DNA from: Dermatemys mawii
Taxonomy: Eukaryota > Chordata > Testudines > Dermatemydidae
Assembly (NCBI GenBank): GCA_007922305.1
Contig: ML677385.1
Coordinates: 9,682,470 to 9,746,469 of the forward strand
Direction: 5' to 3'
Length of the DNA: 64,000 nt
The notes under the pieces were generated by a model. It searched no databases and had not been told where the DNA came from. It saw nothing but the letters and a program-made list of their open reading frames with translations. A program made the position numbers and the translations under genes. Shown in pieces: positions 25,051 through 37,485 of the stretch. The first letter of the stretch is position 1. Each line of letters begins with the position of its first letter.

Positions 25051-26761
25051 TGTCACCACTGGAGTGCAGTATGGGAGAAGGTGGAACCGCTGTGGAATCT
25101 AGACATTTCAGCTGGGCTGGCGTGTCTCACACTGCTCTGCTGGTGACACAGTCAGCCTTTCCAGGTGTTGATATCACTAACTGGACAGCAGATGGCACCA
25201 CACACCCAGGGCCGGTGCAAGGATATTTTGCGCCCTAGCCGAAACTTCCACCTTGTGCCCCACCCCCACCCTGGGGAGCCCTGCGGACAGCAGCTCTCTA
25301 CCCTCCTGCCCCTGCCCGGAGAGCCCTGTGGGCGGCAGCTCCCCACCCAGGAAGCCCTGCAAGTGGCAGCTCCCCGCCCTCCCCCTCCACCAGCAATGTC
25401 AGTTTCAGCCTGGAGCAGTTTCACCGGCGCTGGGAGAGGGAGTCTGAGGGCTCCAGGCTAAACCTGACATTGCTGGTGGGGGCTCCAGCAGCTGGGTAAA
25501 GTTCCTCCTGCAGCTCTCAGACTTCCTCTCCCAGCGCAGGCTCAGGAGCAGAGCAGCTTTACCTGAGCTGAGAGAGGGAGTCTGAGAGCCGTAGGTGTCA
25601 GCATGCCATGGGAAGCCTAGCACAGGAATGCTTTAAAAAAATTTAGGGGCACCACTTTTTGGTGCCCCCAAATCTTGGTGCCGTAGGTGTCCACCTAGTT
25701 TGCCTAATGGGTTGCAATGGCCCTGCACACACCCAGCTGAGCTTTACCTAATCCACCCAAGGACAAACAGGAGACAACAGCCAATTTCCCTGCTCTCCAG
25801 GGTTGCAGCCCTACTGGAATATAAACCCAGAGTTATACCATCTTATGCTGTACAGGGATCTGTACAATTCAAGCTCATTAATTCACTTCCCCCTCAATGA
25901 GGGAAATATATGCAAGAGCCTTTGTTTACAGAGCTGAAATTTTCCCAGACGCTTCACTCAAAACACCCTGGTTAAGATAAAACAGAAAACAACTTTATTA
26001 ACTACAAAAAGGTATGTTTCAAGTGATAGCAAGCAGATTAAAAGCAGATGATCTAGCAAATAAATAAAAACTCAGCCTAAGACTAATATACTAGATAGAT
26101 AGTATCTGAATTTGTAATTTCTCACCCTGACTGATGATCCAAGCAGTCAACCAAGTTTCCTTACACAGATTAGAAATCCCTTTAGTCTGAGTCCAGCACT
26201 TACCCCAGTTCAGTCTTTGTTTCTCAGGTGTTTCCAGCAGTTCTCTTATGTAGGGACTGAGGCTCAGAAATGTTGTTATTCCCTGCTTTATATAGTTTTT
26301 CCATTAGGCGGGAATCCTTTGTTTCAAGCTAAATTCCCAGCCCAGTTTGTGGAAAAATACAGGTACCAGAAATGGAGTTCAGTGTCATTTGGTCTGGTCG
26401 CATGGCCTTGCATGTCTTGGCAAGTCATAGCAGCCATTATTAATAGACTGGTTGAAACGTTCACAGGAAGGCTAAACTCTTCCATGATCCATTGTCTTTG
26501 CTGATGAGCCATTAGCGCTCTCTAGTTTCATTGTTGTACCTGAAAGGCTAGTTGTAGGTATTACCCAGAGTAAGCTCATTTGAAATACAGGTACATAGTC
26601 AATATTCATAACTTCAAATACAAAAAAGATACGTGTTCACAAATAGGATAATCGTATTCAGCATTTTCCAATGACACCTCACAAGACATATCTTGTACAA
26701 AATGCATCATAATCCTATCATAATCATACAACTATGATGAATATGGGGTGCAGTTGTCACA
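25051..26761 (-). repeat. LTR-like repeat of about 1.2 kb, split by a hAT insertion
   Basis: Read on the minus strand it starts TGTGACAACTGCACCCC at 26761 and ends near 25051 with GGTGACA. It has a TATA-like region (near 26290) followed by a reverse TTTATT (AATAAA on minus) near 25995, the order expected of an LTR U3-R-U5. It shares its U3-like half with 3374-3991. No matching short target duplication was found, so the ends are provisional and the LTR identity is inference. The net length without the 519-bp hAT element and one duplication is about 1,184 bp. No viral coding sequence is attached. Confidence 0.5.
25207..25725. mobile_element. Non-autonomous hAT element, 519 bp, perfect target duplication
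   Basis: The ends are CAGGGCCGGTGCAA at 25207-25220 and TTGCAATGGCCCTG at 25712-25725, an inverted repeat with two mismatches. They are flanked by identical 8-bp copies cacacacc (25199-25206 and 25726-25733). The interior is GC-rich (CCCTGCGGACAGCAGCTCTC type) and includes GGGGCACCACTTTTTGGTGCCCC near the right end, a perfect hairpin. The family is typical of turtles. The intact duplication indicates a fairly recent insertion. The open frames across it are compositional and have no domain. Confidence 0.92.
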
Positions 26762-29700
26762 GGAAGTTTTGCCGTTGATTTCAATAAGGTTAGGATTTCA
26801 CCCCTTTAATAGATTATTGGGGGTAAATGTATGTGTATTGCAAGCACAAATCATGTCTTATATACATAACACATGTACGGTGAGTTGAAAGTTTGATTAA
26901 TTGCTACTCTAGTACTCTTTATAGTAATTCAAGTACAGTAAGTTGTTAGTTATCTTCAGAAAAATGTAGCTTTTGGGAAAATCTGAATATTCTTCCTTTA
27001 TTATGGCAGATTTCCACAGAGCCTTGTTTGATCAAAAATGAATGGCTTTTCTTAACGAAGAATTTGTTGGGCTTATATTGCATTGCGATTTGAAAAAAGA
27101 ACATGAACCAGTTTAATAAGTGTAAATTATTAAGGGAGTTTGCAAGGATTAATTTGTTATTCAGTTACATATGTCTAGCCAATGGGGAACAGACTGTCCA
27201 CAGAAGATTTTTTACGCGCTGAATCAGAGAAGCAAAATCTTACTCCAGGTGTTGTCATGTTGATTTCTGAACTTTTCCGTTAAACTTTTGTGTCTTGATT
27301 TTTCAAAAATGTTGAATGTACTCATCACCTATTAACTTCAGTGAAAATCAGGTCTTTATATTCAAAAACAAGCAAAAAGAAGCGTTCATCCTTATCTGTA
27401 AATCAACAGAATGTTGATTAAACACAATTGTCAGATTTTCCATAAATACCAATATAGAACACTGCGTGTTACTCCAAGGTTAGTGCTTCAACATAACATT
27501 CATTAAGGAGCTAATTAGACCTCTTATTTTGGGTGTGTTGATTCCTGCGTACTGTGTTAGCATCTAATGAATAACGATAGTAGTCCCTGTTGGAACTGGT
27601 TGGTGGACACCACAACCAGGTTTGCAGGAAGGATGTAGCCTCGGAAGCCAGAGACTGGATTATAGTAAGGAGTCAGTCAAGCAATCAGAAAGAATAGATG
27701 ATCTACATTACAGCAAGCAAGCAAAGCAATTAGGAGAGAATTTGTGATGTCGGGGATGTGGGGTAGAAACAGGATTTATAAGAGGTCAGTCTGCAGTAAT
27801 GGTTGGGAATATATTAGGCTTGGGGAAAGTGGTGGCTAGATGAGTTGAGGGTCAGTCCTGACTTTGGAAGCAGGTTGGGCCGCAAAAGGAAGCTGAGAAA
27901 CAACTCATCTTTTTCTTTAGGATCACACTTTTATAAACCTATCCATATCATGGCCCATCCATAACACATTAGGGCTTATAGGTACAAGGAACAGAATTGA
28001 GTGAACAATTAAAGATTACTTATTTATTAATTAAATGTATCTTGTATTTACCTGCTCATAGAATATCCACAGGCAGCTGGGGAATTTCCTGAATTCATCT
28101 TTCAGACTTATATGAGTATATTTTTTTTGCAATTTGTTTCCCCTGGTTGGACTGATGGTCAGCAATTCTGTCAATATTAAATATGTTTGAACTGTGTTGC
28201 TTAACTGTGAATAGGTCCCATACATTGCAAGGAATTGTTTCTGTTCTCTGACTGGATTGCATTTCAGGAGCAAATACATTGAAATTAAACAAATATCCAG
28301 TAGGACATTCTTTAATAAAATACCGAGAACATCAACTTTAATCTGAACTCAAAAATATCTAGCAGCATCCAGGTATTAAGAAAGGGGGTATTCCACAGGC
28401 TTATGGTATCAGTACATGTGCTGCTTGAAAACATGGCACTGTTTTAAATCTACCGTTCTCTCTCTGAAGATTGATCAGTGATATTTTTCATGTTCCTAAT
28501 ATATGTCAATGTAAGATCTGAGACAACTCTTCATATTGGAAATTGTTCATTTAATGTATGAGCGCAGTTCTGGTTTGCTACTTAATGAACTGGAAAGCAT
28601 GTCACACGCTGACTTTTCAGCTGTGGCATGCAGTCATTATTATGCCTGGCCACACAGTTAGATGACATCTACGATATGCCTTTCACTTTACTGAGGAGTG
28701 ACGTAACATGCTTGCAGTTCCTACTACACAATGTTGGAGCATCTGTATTCAAACTGCAGATCCATGGTATTGTTGCACTGCATGAGAGGTTGAGGGTGAC
28801 GGGAGGAATAAGTATTTTTTGTTTTAAAAGACAGCTCTTTTAGATGTTCCACTTTTGTTATCATAAACCACGGACACTATTCTTTCTTTTATTACTAATA
28901 GACTAGTAAATGGGGAAAATGTTAAGAGACCCCTTGCCACAAAATGTGAGATCAACAACAAGGAAGCGTATGATGGCATGAGCTGCAGTGACATTTTTAC
29001 TGCTATTTGTTTGGGAAGACCTGAATAACTCACTTGGGGCTCTCACAAGTAATGCACTCATTCTAAACTTGTGGCAAAAAGAGAGCTTTACAGCACCTTG
29101 CACAATCACAACTATATTATCCCACTCCTCCTATCTTAGGCATTTATCTCTGAAGAGAGAGAACATAATTTTTGCTTAAAATTGAGAGTGAGAATGAGCT
29201 TTTTTTAAAAAAAAACAACAACACATGAATCATGCAAGAATCCCAGTAGTGTGCATGTATACAGATATCCATTAGGCAACAGAAAATGGCTTAATTAGTG
29301 TTTTGGAGAATTTTTGCTTTGATAATTCTCACTATTAGAGAGAAAAATAAAGGACTTTGATCTTCTATGCTGACAATGCTATCCTACAGGATAGGAATAA
29401 TCTGAGTGCATCTGGGACTTTACCATTATAATCAATACTCTGGACAACCCTAATTACATTTCAAATTGTTGTGTTTTTGGCGCAATTGAGTTTAGAAACC
29501 ACAGTGGTATCGGACTTAATGGAGATATACTGTCCATATCTTGGTATTTAAATTGCTTCTCTTTTCTTGGCTTTACTGCTTCTCAAATTCTTTACATTGC
29601 ACTTCTATTTCAAACAATAATGATATCCACTTCAGGATGAGACACGACATGTTATGATTTTAAGAGTGAGATTTCAAAGGAAGGGTTATCAAAGTATTTT

Positions 29701-29790
29701 CATCAAGATTTTCAGTGCCATGGGGAAATATTATGACCCTCAACAACACTAAATGTTTACTCAGTGCTATGTGTGCTGCTTTCATCTTAG

Positions 29791-29892
29791 GATCTGGGAG
29801 ACCGGTGGGCAGCCGTTTGTAGATGGACAGAGGATCGCTGGGTCCTCTTGCAGGATATTCTTTGGAAGTGGCAGCAATTTGCTGAGGAGCAG
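29791..29892 (+). CDS. DMD: DMD exon 14 (repeat 2 end, repeat 3 start)
   Basis: The exon has 102 bp, or 34 codons, between ttcatcttag and donor CAG|gtgagt, with phase 0 at both ends. The peptide is DLGDRWAAVCRWTEDRWVLL followed by QDILWKWQQFAEEQ, equivalent to human residues of about 535-568. The three tryptophans in the RW..VCRWTEDRW segment lie in helix C of spectrin-like repeat 2, where tryptophan stabilises the three-helix bundle. KWQQFAEEQ links directly into helix A of repeat 3. The exon is followed by a very short intron, as in mammals. Confidence 0.97.
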
Positions 29893-29992
29893 GTGAGTAG
29901 TGTTATCAGTTATAAAGCAGAACTTTGTTCAAAAAATTGCACTCTGAATGGTCTTACTGAAGAAGGCTTTTCCTTCTCTGAATTTCTTTCAG
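29893..29992 (+). other. DMD: DMD intron 14, 100 bp
   Basis: The intron is complete and only 100 bp long, from gtgagt to tctttcag. A plausible branch site lies in GTCTTACTGA (29951-29960), about 36 bases before the acceptor and followed by a pyrimidine-rich tract. Human DMD intron 14 is also the smallest of the gene at 107 bp (established knowledge). This supports both orthology and selection against expansion here. Confidence 0.95.
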
Positions 29993-30100
29993 TGCCTTTT
30001 TGATTCCTGGCTTACAGAGAAAGAGGATGCAGTGAGCAGGATTCATACAACTGGCTTTAAAGATCAGAATGAAATGCTTTCCAGTCTGCAAAAGTTAGCT
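29993..30100 (+). CDS. DMD: DMD exon 15 (spectrin-like repeat 3, helix A/B)
   Basis: The exon has 108 bp, or 36 codons, between aatttctttcag and donor GCT|gtatgt, with phase 0 at both ends. The peptide starts CLFDSWLTEKEDAVSRIHTT and ends NEMLSSLQKLA, equivalent to human residues of about 569-604. SWLTEKEDAV, with its tryptophan, is the helix A signature of a spectrin repeat. GFKDQNEMLSSLQKLA is nearly invariant in dystrophins and differs from utrophin. The donor gtatgt is a weaker but common variant. No disruption is seen. Confidence 0.97.
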
Positions 30101-30929
30101 GTATGTATTTCCCATTGTTCAGCTTTTTGTTTTGCTTTCCTCATTTGTTAGTCTAACTGCACATCTGGGTTCATCCAACTGAACAGCTTCCATGTTTCTT
30201 GGGATGACTGGTACCTGGAGAGCATGGAGTCCCTAACTGGTGCCTGATTTTTATGAAAGAGCTGCATCTGTGCCACTTGACTTTGCAACCTTAATAGTGT
30301 TCTCTGAATATAATTTTGACTGTTATTATACATTTACAACATGAATATCTAATTCATATGCATGTGTATATAAAATAAATACACAAGTTCAGTTCACAAT
30401 GTTGTATGTGTATAGTTTATTTTATATAAATAAAATTAGACACAAAAATATGATAAAAGCTCTATTGAGATCACAAAGTCAAGAACTCAAAAGTTAGGAA
30501 ATGCCGGATTTCAGAGTGCCTGTATACCATAATTCAGTCCTCTTGTGAGTATATATTATATGATCGCATACTATTTTTCCCAAGAGGACTCTTGTCATAT
30601 TTAGTGGATGGGTAGTTACTTATTGAATATTTCTTTGTATCCTACTCATTCAATGGATGGGCCATGATCACATTTATTGAACACCATCTAAACCCAGCAA
30701 AGACTACAAAATTATTGATTTACTCCTGAGCATTTTTTATGGTTCTCCCACCATAATAGCTGAGTGCTTCTCAAACATCAGTAAATTTATCTTCACAACC
30801 CTCCTGTCCTTCTACCACCTCAGTGCTCTTTCTGAAAATCAAAAACATGCAGTTCATGTCTTTATTAAGTGAAACATACTACTTTGCATTTTATAACTTT
30901 GTAAGTGAGAGTCTTGCAATGCCAGCCAG

Positions 30930-31660
30930 GCTTGAGACTAGCGTTGCTAACTTTCTGGTTGCAGAAAACCAAACTCTTTGCCCTGACCTTCTCTGAGGCC
31001 TCATCCCCAGCTCACTCTATCCCTCCTTCCTCTGTCACTCACTTTCCCCCACACTCGCTCAATCAATCATTTTCAGCAGGCTGGGGCAGGAGATTGAGGT
31101 GTGGGAAGAAGTGGGGTTTGGGATTCATGGGGGGCACCCAGACTGGGGCCAAGAGATTCAGAGTGCGGGAGAAGGTATGGGCCTTGGGAGGGAATTGGTG
31201 TGAGGGAGGGGGCTCAGGACTGGGGTACAGAGCTAGGGTGTGGGGGATGTGGGCTCCAACTGGGCATGTGCAAAGAGGGGTCAGGGTGTGGGCTCTGGGC
31301 AGTGCTTGCCTCAGGTGGCTCCCAGAAGCAGCCAGTATGTCTCTGTTGCCCCTAGGTGCAGAGGCAGCCATGGAAGCTCCGCAAGCTGCCTTCACCTTCA
31401 GGCTTCATCCCTGCAGCTCCCATTGGTTGTGGTTCCCGGCCAATGGACGCTATGGAGCTGGTGTTCATGGTGGGGGTAGCGTGTGGCGCCACCCTGGCTA
31501 CCTCTGTGCCTATGGGTTGCAGAGACATGCTGGCCACTTCCAGGAGCTGCATGGAGCCAGGACAGGCAGAGAGCCTCCCTTAGGCCCTCTAACGGTCCAG
31601 TCAGCAGTGCAGACCAGAGTTGCTAGGTTTCCTTTTCGACAGGGCAGTCCAATTGAGATG
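30930..31660. repeat. GC-rich turtle repeat, probably a degraded DNA transposon
   Basis: The block contrasts sharply in GC content with its AT-rich flanks. The left end GTTGCTAACTTTCTGGTTGCAG and the right part GAGTTGCTAGGTTTCCTTTTCGAC are similar to the two ends of a non-autonomous element frequent in turtles, whose full version ends in CCAGGTGTCC-type repeats. No clear target duplication could be found. Long open frames here (up to 258 codons at 30905-31681) result from the base composition and have no domain. Confidence 0.45.
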
Positions 31661-31734
31661 CCTGCTGCATCTGGATTTTAATATGTTTTGATTTTGGTGG
31701 TGCTTTCTAAAAATAAAAAAAATGAGAGATTAGA

Positions 31735-32785
31735 GTGACAATTCATTGTACTTCAAAAACAGTTCAGACTGGGCAAGGGTAGAAAAGAGCAACTAGGATG
31801 ATCAGGGGAATGGAAGACCTATCTTATGAGAGGAGATTGGAAGAGCTTGGCTTGTTTTGTCTAGCGAAAAGAAGGCTGAGAAGGGTATACGATTTCTCTA
31901 CCAATACCTTAGTGGGGTAAACACTAGGAAGGATGAAGAGCTATTTATGCTGAAGGAGAATGTTGGCTCAAGAACAAATAGATACAGACGGTCATGAATA
32001 AATTCAGGCTGAATGTTAGAAGGAAACTTCTAACCACTTAAGGCATGGCCTCCCAATAGCAATTGTGGGGGCAAACAACTTAATTAGTTTTCAGAGAAAA
32101 CTGGACAAATGTATGAGTGCAATTGTATGATGGGGTTGTTTGTGATGGCAGGCAGCAGGGCTCAACAGCCCTGTGTAACACTTCCTATTTGTCTTACATT
32201 CCTAAATGTTCAAGCTTCAAGATTTCACCCGGCCACCCACAGGGGTCAGAAAGAGATTTTTTTTCCCATCAGTGTATTATGAGAGGGTATTTTTATATTT
32301 TTCCTCTGAATCATCAGGGATGGCCATGGCTAGAGATGTGACACTAGACAGGGACATTGAGGTACCATCAAGCATTCTCTTTTTCAGATACTTGGTTGAC
32401 TGATTCTTGCTTACAAGCTCAGGGTCTAACTGATCACAATACGTGAAGCCGGGAAGGGATTTTCCCCTAGACTGGATAGGCAGTGATCTTGGGGATTTTT
32501 TCCACCTTCCTGTGAAGTGTGTAGGTACACATCACTTGCCAGGATTGTTTGTGCATATCTCACCTAATCATTTCCGTGCTGTTTTGGGGGGTTTGGACAC
32601 TAAGGCACATTGGCCCTCCTGCCCTATGCCTGAGGAACATAATAGTCTGGTCTCCTGTGGGTTATAAGACTTTGGTCTAATTTTGGGATAAGTGTGCAGA
32701 TGCTGGGTGGCCTGTGTTGTTGCTAGCCTGTGATATACAGGAAGTCAGACTAGATGATCTGGTGGTACCTTCTGGCATTAAACTC
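31735..32785 (+). mobile_element. CR1/L3-like LINE, 3' half with non-coding end
   Basis: The + strand copy shows the degenerate ORF2 end (GAAAAGAGCAACTAGGATGAT, TCTTATGAGAGGAGATTGGAAGAGCTTGG, AAGAAGGCTGAG, GAATGTTAGAAGGAAACTT). It then has a long 3' region ending GAAGTCAGACTAGATGATCTGGTGGTACCTTCTGGC, the recognised tail of this LINE group in turtles and birds. It has numerous stops and indels and is long dead. Confidence 0.8.
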
Positions 32786-34904
32786 TCCAGTTTTCAGTGT
32801 GAGAAAATTTCACAAATTAACATGACGCAGCCTACAATAAGATGGAAGGCTACATTTTCACCTTCATGTTTATGGCAGTGAAGGTGAAAAGCTGTCATTG
32901 TTAAAAGGAATTGTGCAAGCAATCTGTTCTTGTGTACCTACTATTTATTTAGATATGTAGAAGGACACTGGTTCATGAGTAACATGACGTCCATGTGAAG
33001 TGGAGTTTTAACAGTTTAGAAACTGAAATTTTTCAACCAACGTGTTACTGCTAGGTTATCACTGCCTATGCTGGGACAGTTTAAAATAATTAAATAAATT
33101 TCAGTTATATGAAATAATATTGACTATATTTTGTTGTCTTGCACTGTGTACAAAAATCTTTGTGGCCTTTGGTATATGAAAGTTTTCTGGTATTATTACT
33201 GTAAGTTGTTTCAATAATTCTCTGACATGCTTAGAATTCAAAATATGTTGGCCTCACTGTGAACAAATTAAAGGTATTTTTAAAATATTTTTTTCTAAAA
33301 TCTTAGTTTGATTGTTTAAACTAATTAACAGATATCTAGCAGCTGGTCCAGAATTGATGGTAAATATCCCTGCTGATTTAGGCAGTGACTGAGAATGTAA
33401 TGCTCCTTAAAAAATGCCATAATTTGAGACCCAAAACACTGACCATCTGTTATAATAACCTTAAGCATGCATAGCTGTGGATACACTGTGCTAACCCTTT
33501 GTTTTCCTTATGCCAAAAATAATTTTCCATGGTCTGAAATATATGCTTTTAGTCAATAGTGTTAAAGCAAATGACAGAATAGAATCTAGAAGGTATTCTT
33601 TGCCATTGAACTTTTACGTTGACTAAAGTTCATTTTAGGATTATGCCCATGCTCACAAAAGGATTCTGCTTAAATTTCATTTACATTTTCATTCGTTTAA
33701 TCTGAATTCTAGACCTGTAACCAGTAAGTGAGTTGTGATTGACTTGTCAGAGAGTTGAGTAAAGGTCTTTCATGTAACCAGGGCCAGCTTGAGGTGTTTT
33801 GGAGTCCCTGTGTGAGGAGAAAATTGTGAAGACAAAAACCAGCTTTGTTCAAGTGGCAAGGGAATAGAATGGGTTCTGAGAAGGGAGGATGTAACTAGTT
33901 TGAAGGAGTGATTAAAAGTATACTTGTCATAACTGATTCCTGTAGGTTTGGGGTCGGGCCTCCATATTCTTCTTTCCTGGTTGACTGAAGATGACATGTC
34001 AAGAAGGGAGATTTTCCTTTGAGTAATTTTATCAAAACTCCATTTAATGGAATATATATGCATATTTGTTGTTAAGTATGTGCCCTCTTGAAAGCAGTGT
34101 CCATTGACCCCCACCTACCTTAATAGAGATGAATGTTGGGACCCATTAGCAGATAAAGGGCTACACCACCAACCTTACCCCTATTTTTGTTTTTGCAACT
34201 ATTGGCTGGTTAACCAGAATCAGTTGCTAGTAGCTGCTGATTCTTTATTAGATGAGACTGTATGAGCATGTTTTCTAAAGTCACCTGGTAATTTCCATAG
34301 TTTTCACAAGATGGATGAGGCTTTCAATATTGACTTTTCAATGATATATTGTAAGTAACACTTCCTATTTAATATCTTTGAACTATGGTAGCAGACAGGC
34401 AGAGTATCCATTCCACTGACTGACAACAGTCTTTTAGAATTAGCACCTGTCCCTGTCCCATCAGAAATCCAAGTGGGCAAGCAGTTTGTCTTACGTGTAT
34501 AAATGTTGTTATTGACAAATCCTGCACCAAGTTCTCCCATTGCTGATGCTGTTGCAACAACATAAGGAGTAATTGATCATCCTTCTCTTTCTCTCAGTTT
34601 AACAAATGTCATGAAGATGAAACTGAATTTTTCTCTTACCCTCCACATGAGGATTGCAAACTGTTTGGTAATGTTGACAGTAGTTGACTGCTTGTCTTGG
34701 AATATACTTCTCCTGTTGTTGGACTACCTTCTGGAGAACGTGAAGAAGTGATTGTCATGTTCTGTCATTGAGATGCAAAGTGTGCCCTTTATGTGACATA
34801 CAACATTTTAGAGTGCATCTACACAGCTGGGGACAGTGAGCCAGTAAGCAGACTGAGGTAAACATTGGTGTGGATGGAAAGAAAAATCCTACGGTTCATC
34901 TCAA

Positions 34905-35089
34905 CTTGCTAACACTTTCTTATTTATTTTCTCCACATCTGCCATGATTTTATAAACCTCTATCATATCACCTCTTAGTCGTCTCTTTTCCAAGATGAAA
35001 AGTCCCACCCAATCTTATTAATCTCTCCTTATAAGGAAGCTGTTCCATACACCTAATCATTTTTGTTGCTCTTTTCTGTACCGTTTCCA

Positions 35090-35120
<31 letters not shown>

Positions 35121-35465
35121 TGAGGTGGGGTGACCAGATCTGCATGCAGTATTCAAAATGTGGATGGATCTTAGATTTATATGGTAGCATTATGATATTT
35201 TCTGTCTTATTTATCTATCACTTTCTTAATGATTCCCAACATTCTGTTTGCTTTTTTGACTGCCGCTGCACATTGAGTGGATGTTTTCAGAGAACTGTCC
35301 ACAATGACTTAAAGATCTCTCTCTTGAGTGGTAACAGCTAATTTAGACCCCCATCATTTTATATGGACAGTTGGAATTATATTTTCCAATGTGCATTACT
35401 TTGCATTTATCAACATTTAATTTCATCTGCCAATTTGTTGCCCAGTCAACCATGATCATCAGTGT
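34905..35465 (-). mobile_element. CR1 LINE fragment with embedded TA microsatellite
   Basis: Read on +, the sequence is the reverse of CR1: CACCTCTTAGTCGTCTCTTTTCCAAG, CCTAATCATTTTTGTTGCTC, TCTGTACCGTTTCCAATTT, GGTGACCAGATCTGCATGCAGTATTCAAAATGTGG, CCCAACATTCTGTTTGC and TTGCATTTATCAACATTTAATTTCATCTGCCA. The last two belong to the reverse-transcriptase C-terminal part. A TA run of about 27 bp (35093-35119) has expanded inside it. Confidence 0.85.
35093..35119. repeat. (TA)n microsatellite
   Basis: This is an uninterrupted TA run of about 13 units inside the CR1 fragment. It is likely polymorphic in length. Confidence 0.95.
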
Positions 35466-36349
35466 GGATTTAAAATCCCCTGTCCCCACGTGTTCAGAGA
35501 CTTAAATAAAGATTCTGAGTAAATAAAAGGAATCAAGACATGATTATATGTAGTGCCTCTATATACAGTTCTTAACTTTGCATTCCATATAAGAGTGTAT
35601 GTGCAGCACTATTTCTGACTATTTTGCTAAGAGGTGTATGTATATCCCAATAATTGGATCTATTCTCTCACTATACACAAAGAACTATGATTACCTGCAG
35701 GTAATCCTTTTTTACGTATATGTGTTCTGGGATGGGATTCCCTCAGAGCAGGCCCCAGACTCATCTGTGTCTGTACCAGGCAGGCAAGCAAAGCAATCTT
35801 TTATATTTGACAATTATGCCAACTCTACTAAATTGTTTCTGTTTCCATATAATTTATACATGCAATATATTGCAGAATTTCTGTTCAAATAAAGCACATC
35901 TATGCAAGCAGCAGACTCTTTTTTAGTACTTGCAAATTGTGTGTGTTCACATGGTTCATCTGTATTAACATACACAAGTTTGCTTCATTTAGTATTAAAT
36001 CTCTTTCGGGACCCAATTAATGTAAAGGTCATGTAAGAAAAGCTGCTTAGATATTGCCACTTTGCACATAGATTACCAATGAGCTTGTGTTCCCAAAGAC
36101 TGTTTCTAATGTAGCTGGGTATTTGTCCTGTCTCTAAAGCATTTATTTTTACACTAAAATCTTTAAAATAGGTGTCGTACTCTCTATGCTCAGAACTCAA
36201 TTTTTTTCTGTTTTAATTGTTTTCCCTACTGCTTATTGACCATCACTGCCACACCAGTGCAATGGCATAGTTGCTTCACATTCCTTAACATTCTAGCAGG
36301 TGATGTAGAAGACACATGCACCCATCCTGGAGGTGTGTTGTGTTGAGTA

Positions 36350-36550
36350 CATGGTGGCTTTATGGATAGCGAACAGGCCAGTGACTTGGGAAGCCATGTA
36401 AAAGTTCTAGTCTCAGCTCTGAAAATGGCCTGCTGGGTCACTTCACCTTCCCATGCCTCAATTTCCCCATCTGTAAAATGTGGATAATTACGCTGAACTC
36501 TTTTGCAAAGTGCTTTGAGATCTACACATGAAAAGTGCTTGTAAAGTGGT
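36350..36550 (+). repeat. MIR/CORE-type SINE
   Basis: The characteristic phrases appear in order: GGGTCACTTCACCTTCCCATGCCTCAATTTCCCCATCTGTAAAATGTGGATAAT, then TTTTGCAAAGTGCTTTGAGATCTACACATGAAAAGTGCTTGTAAAGTG. The tRNA-like head is eroded (near 36355). The copy is inserted in the sense direction. Confidence 0.75.
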
Positions 36551-36559
36551 TTGGATGGG

Positions 36560-37485
36560 ACTCTTCCCTCTCTAGGGTGGCGGGGGACCACACCGCCTCA
36601 GTACTTCCTTCCAGTTGTTGACAGAGAATTAGCCTAGCCATGGGAGTCTCTTGCCACGGTAGCAGTAGAGGCAAACACAGACAGTTATTCATGCTTGGTC
36701 CATGATCGGTCGGCAATAGTGAGTCCAGGGCTCAGGCCTTCAGGCAGGGCAGCAAACAGTTATAATTAGCAGGCCCAGGCCATTGGTCAGGGCGGAGCAG
36801 CAAAGGGTCAATGGCTCAGGCCCTGAGATAGGGGATGAGCAAAGGTGGGTAAATAGCAAGTCCAGACTCCTGGCTCCGAAGGGCTTGGGAGAGGGGGAGA
36901 CTGACACCCACAGTTGGGTGTGTGTGTGGGAAGTCCCTCCCACTCCACAGCGTCCCAGCCCAGGGCCCTAGCAGCAGTAGCAGACCCGCTGCTGCGTCAG
37001 TGGGGATCCTGGCTGCAACACACTGACATAGGCTCTGGCAGTGCTGCAACCAGACTAGGTTGGCTGCCGTGGGCTACTTCCTAACTCCCCTTCTTGAGGT
37101 ACCTGGGTCCAGACAGTGTCCTCCTGGAGGTCAAGCACCCTGGACTCAGGGTAGCTGGGGGGGGTAGGCTTGGAAGCTCCTCTGAGTAACTGGCGAGGGG
37201 CGGGCTTGACAGCTCCTCCGAGCTCTAGTGAGCGTCAGGCGTTGGTTGGGCAGGCTAGTCTTCAAGTCTGCCACCAGGGTCTCCCAACTGGGAGCTAGGT
37301 TGCAGGTGTCTGGCCTTTCCGACAACTGCTCCTCCAGTGAGCTCTGGAGTTGGGCTTCTATACTTCCTGTCCTGCGTCTTGACCTCTGTGGGGCAAATGT
37401 GGGATTTGCTGGCTCTGCAGACTTTGGTGTTTGGAGCGACGCTCTGGGGCAGCAGGGGATCACACCACCTTGCTACAGTGCTATA
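36560..37485 (-). repeat. GC-rich LTR-like repeat
   Basis: This GC-rich block of about 0.9 kb has related ends: GGGGGACCACACCGCC at the left and GGGGATCACACCACC at the right. The internal phrases (GTCAATGGCTCAGGCCC) resemble LTRs common in turtle genomes. A target duplication could not be fixed and orientation is a guess by analogy with the neighbouring solo LTR. The open frames inside it have no domain. Confidence 0.4.

Larger units (their letters stand above)
14346..29790 (+). other. DMD: DMD intron 13 (15,445 bp)
   Basis: This is the largest complete intron in the window. It starts gtacat and ends ctttcatcttag. It holds a MIR-like end (15465-15565), the start of a degraded hAT-like repeat near 17956, hAT MITEs at 18168 and 23764, a LINE tail near 19185, an LTR-like block around 20240-20945, a CR1 copy interrupted by a hAT element (21935-22925), and a large LTR-like repeat interrupted by another hAT element (25051-26761). 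I recognise nothing in 15570-17950, 18300-19180, 19290-20240, 20950-21930, 22930-23760, 23900-25050 or 26770-29780. Confidence 0.9.

Noticed and set aside
26763..26808. Short shared motif (GTTGATTTCAATAAGGTTAGGATTTCACCCC) resembling 58086-58135 in reverse
   Set aside because: It is a common short amniote repeat phrase around a TTGAAGTCA core; too short and diverged to define a feature.
30905..31681. 258-codon open frame on +, the longest in the window
   Set aside because: It lies in a GC-rich degraded repeat, has no domain or splice context, and overlapping frames on both strands are also open, as expected from composition.
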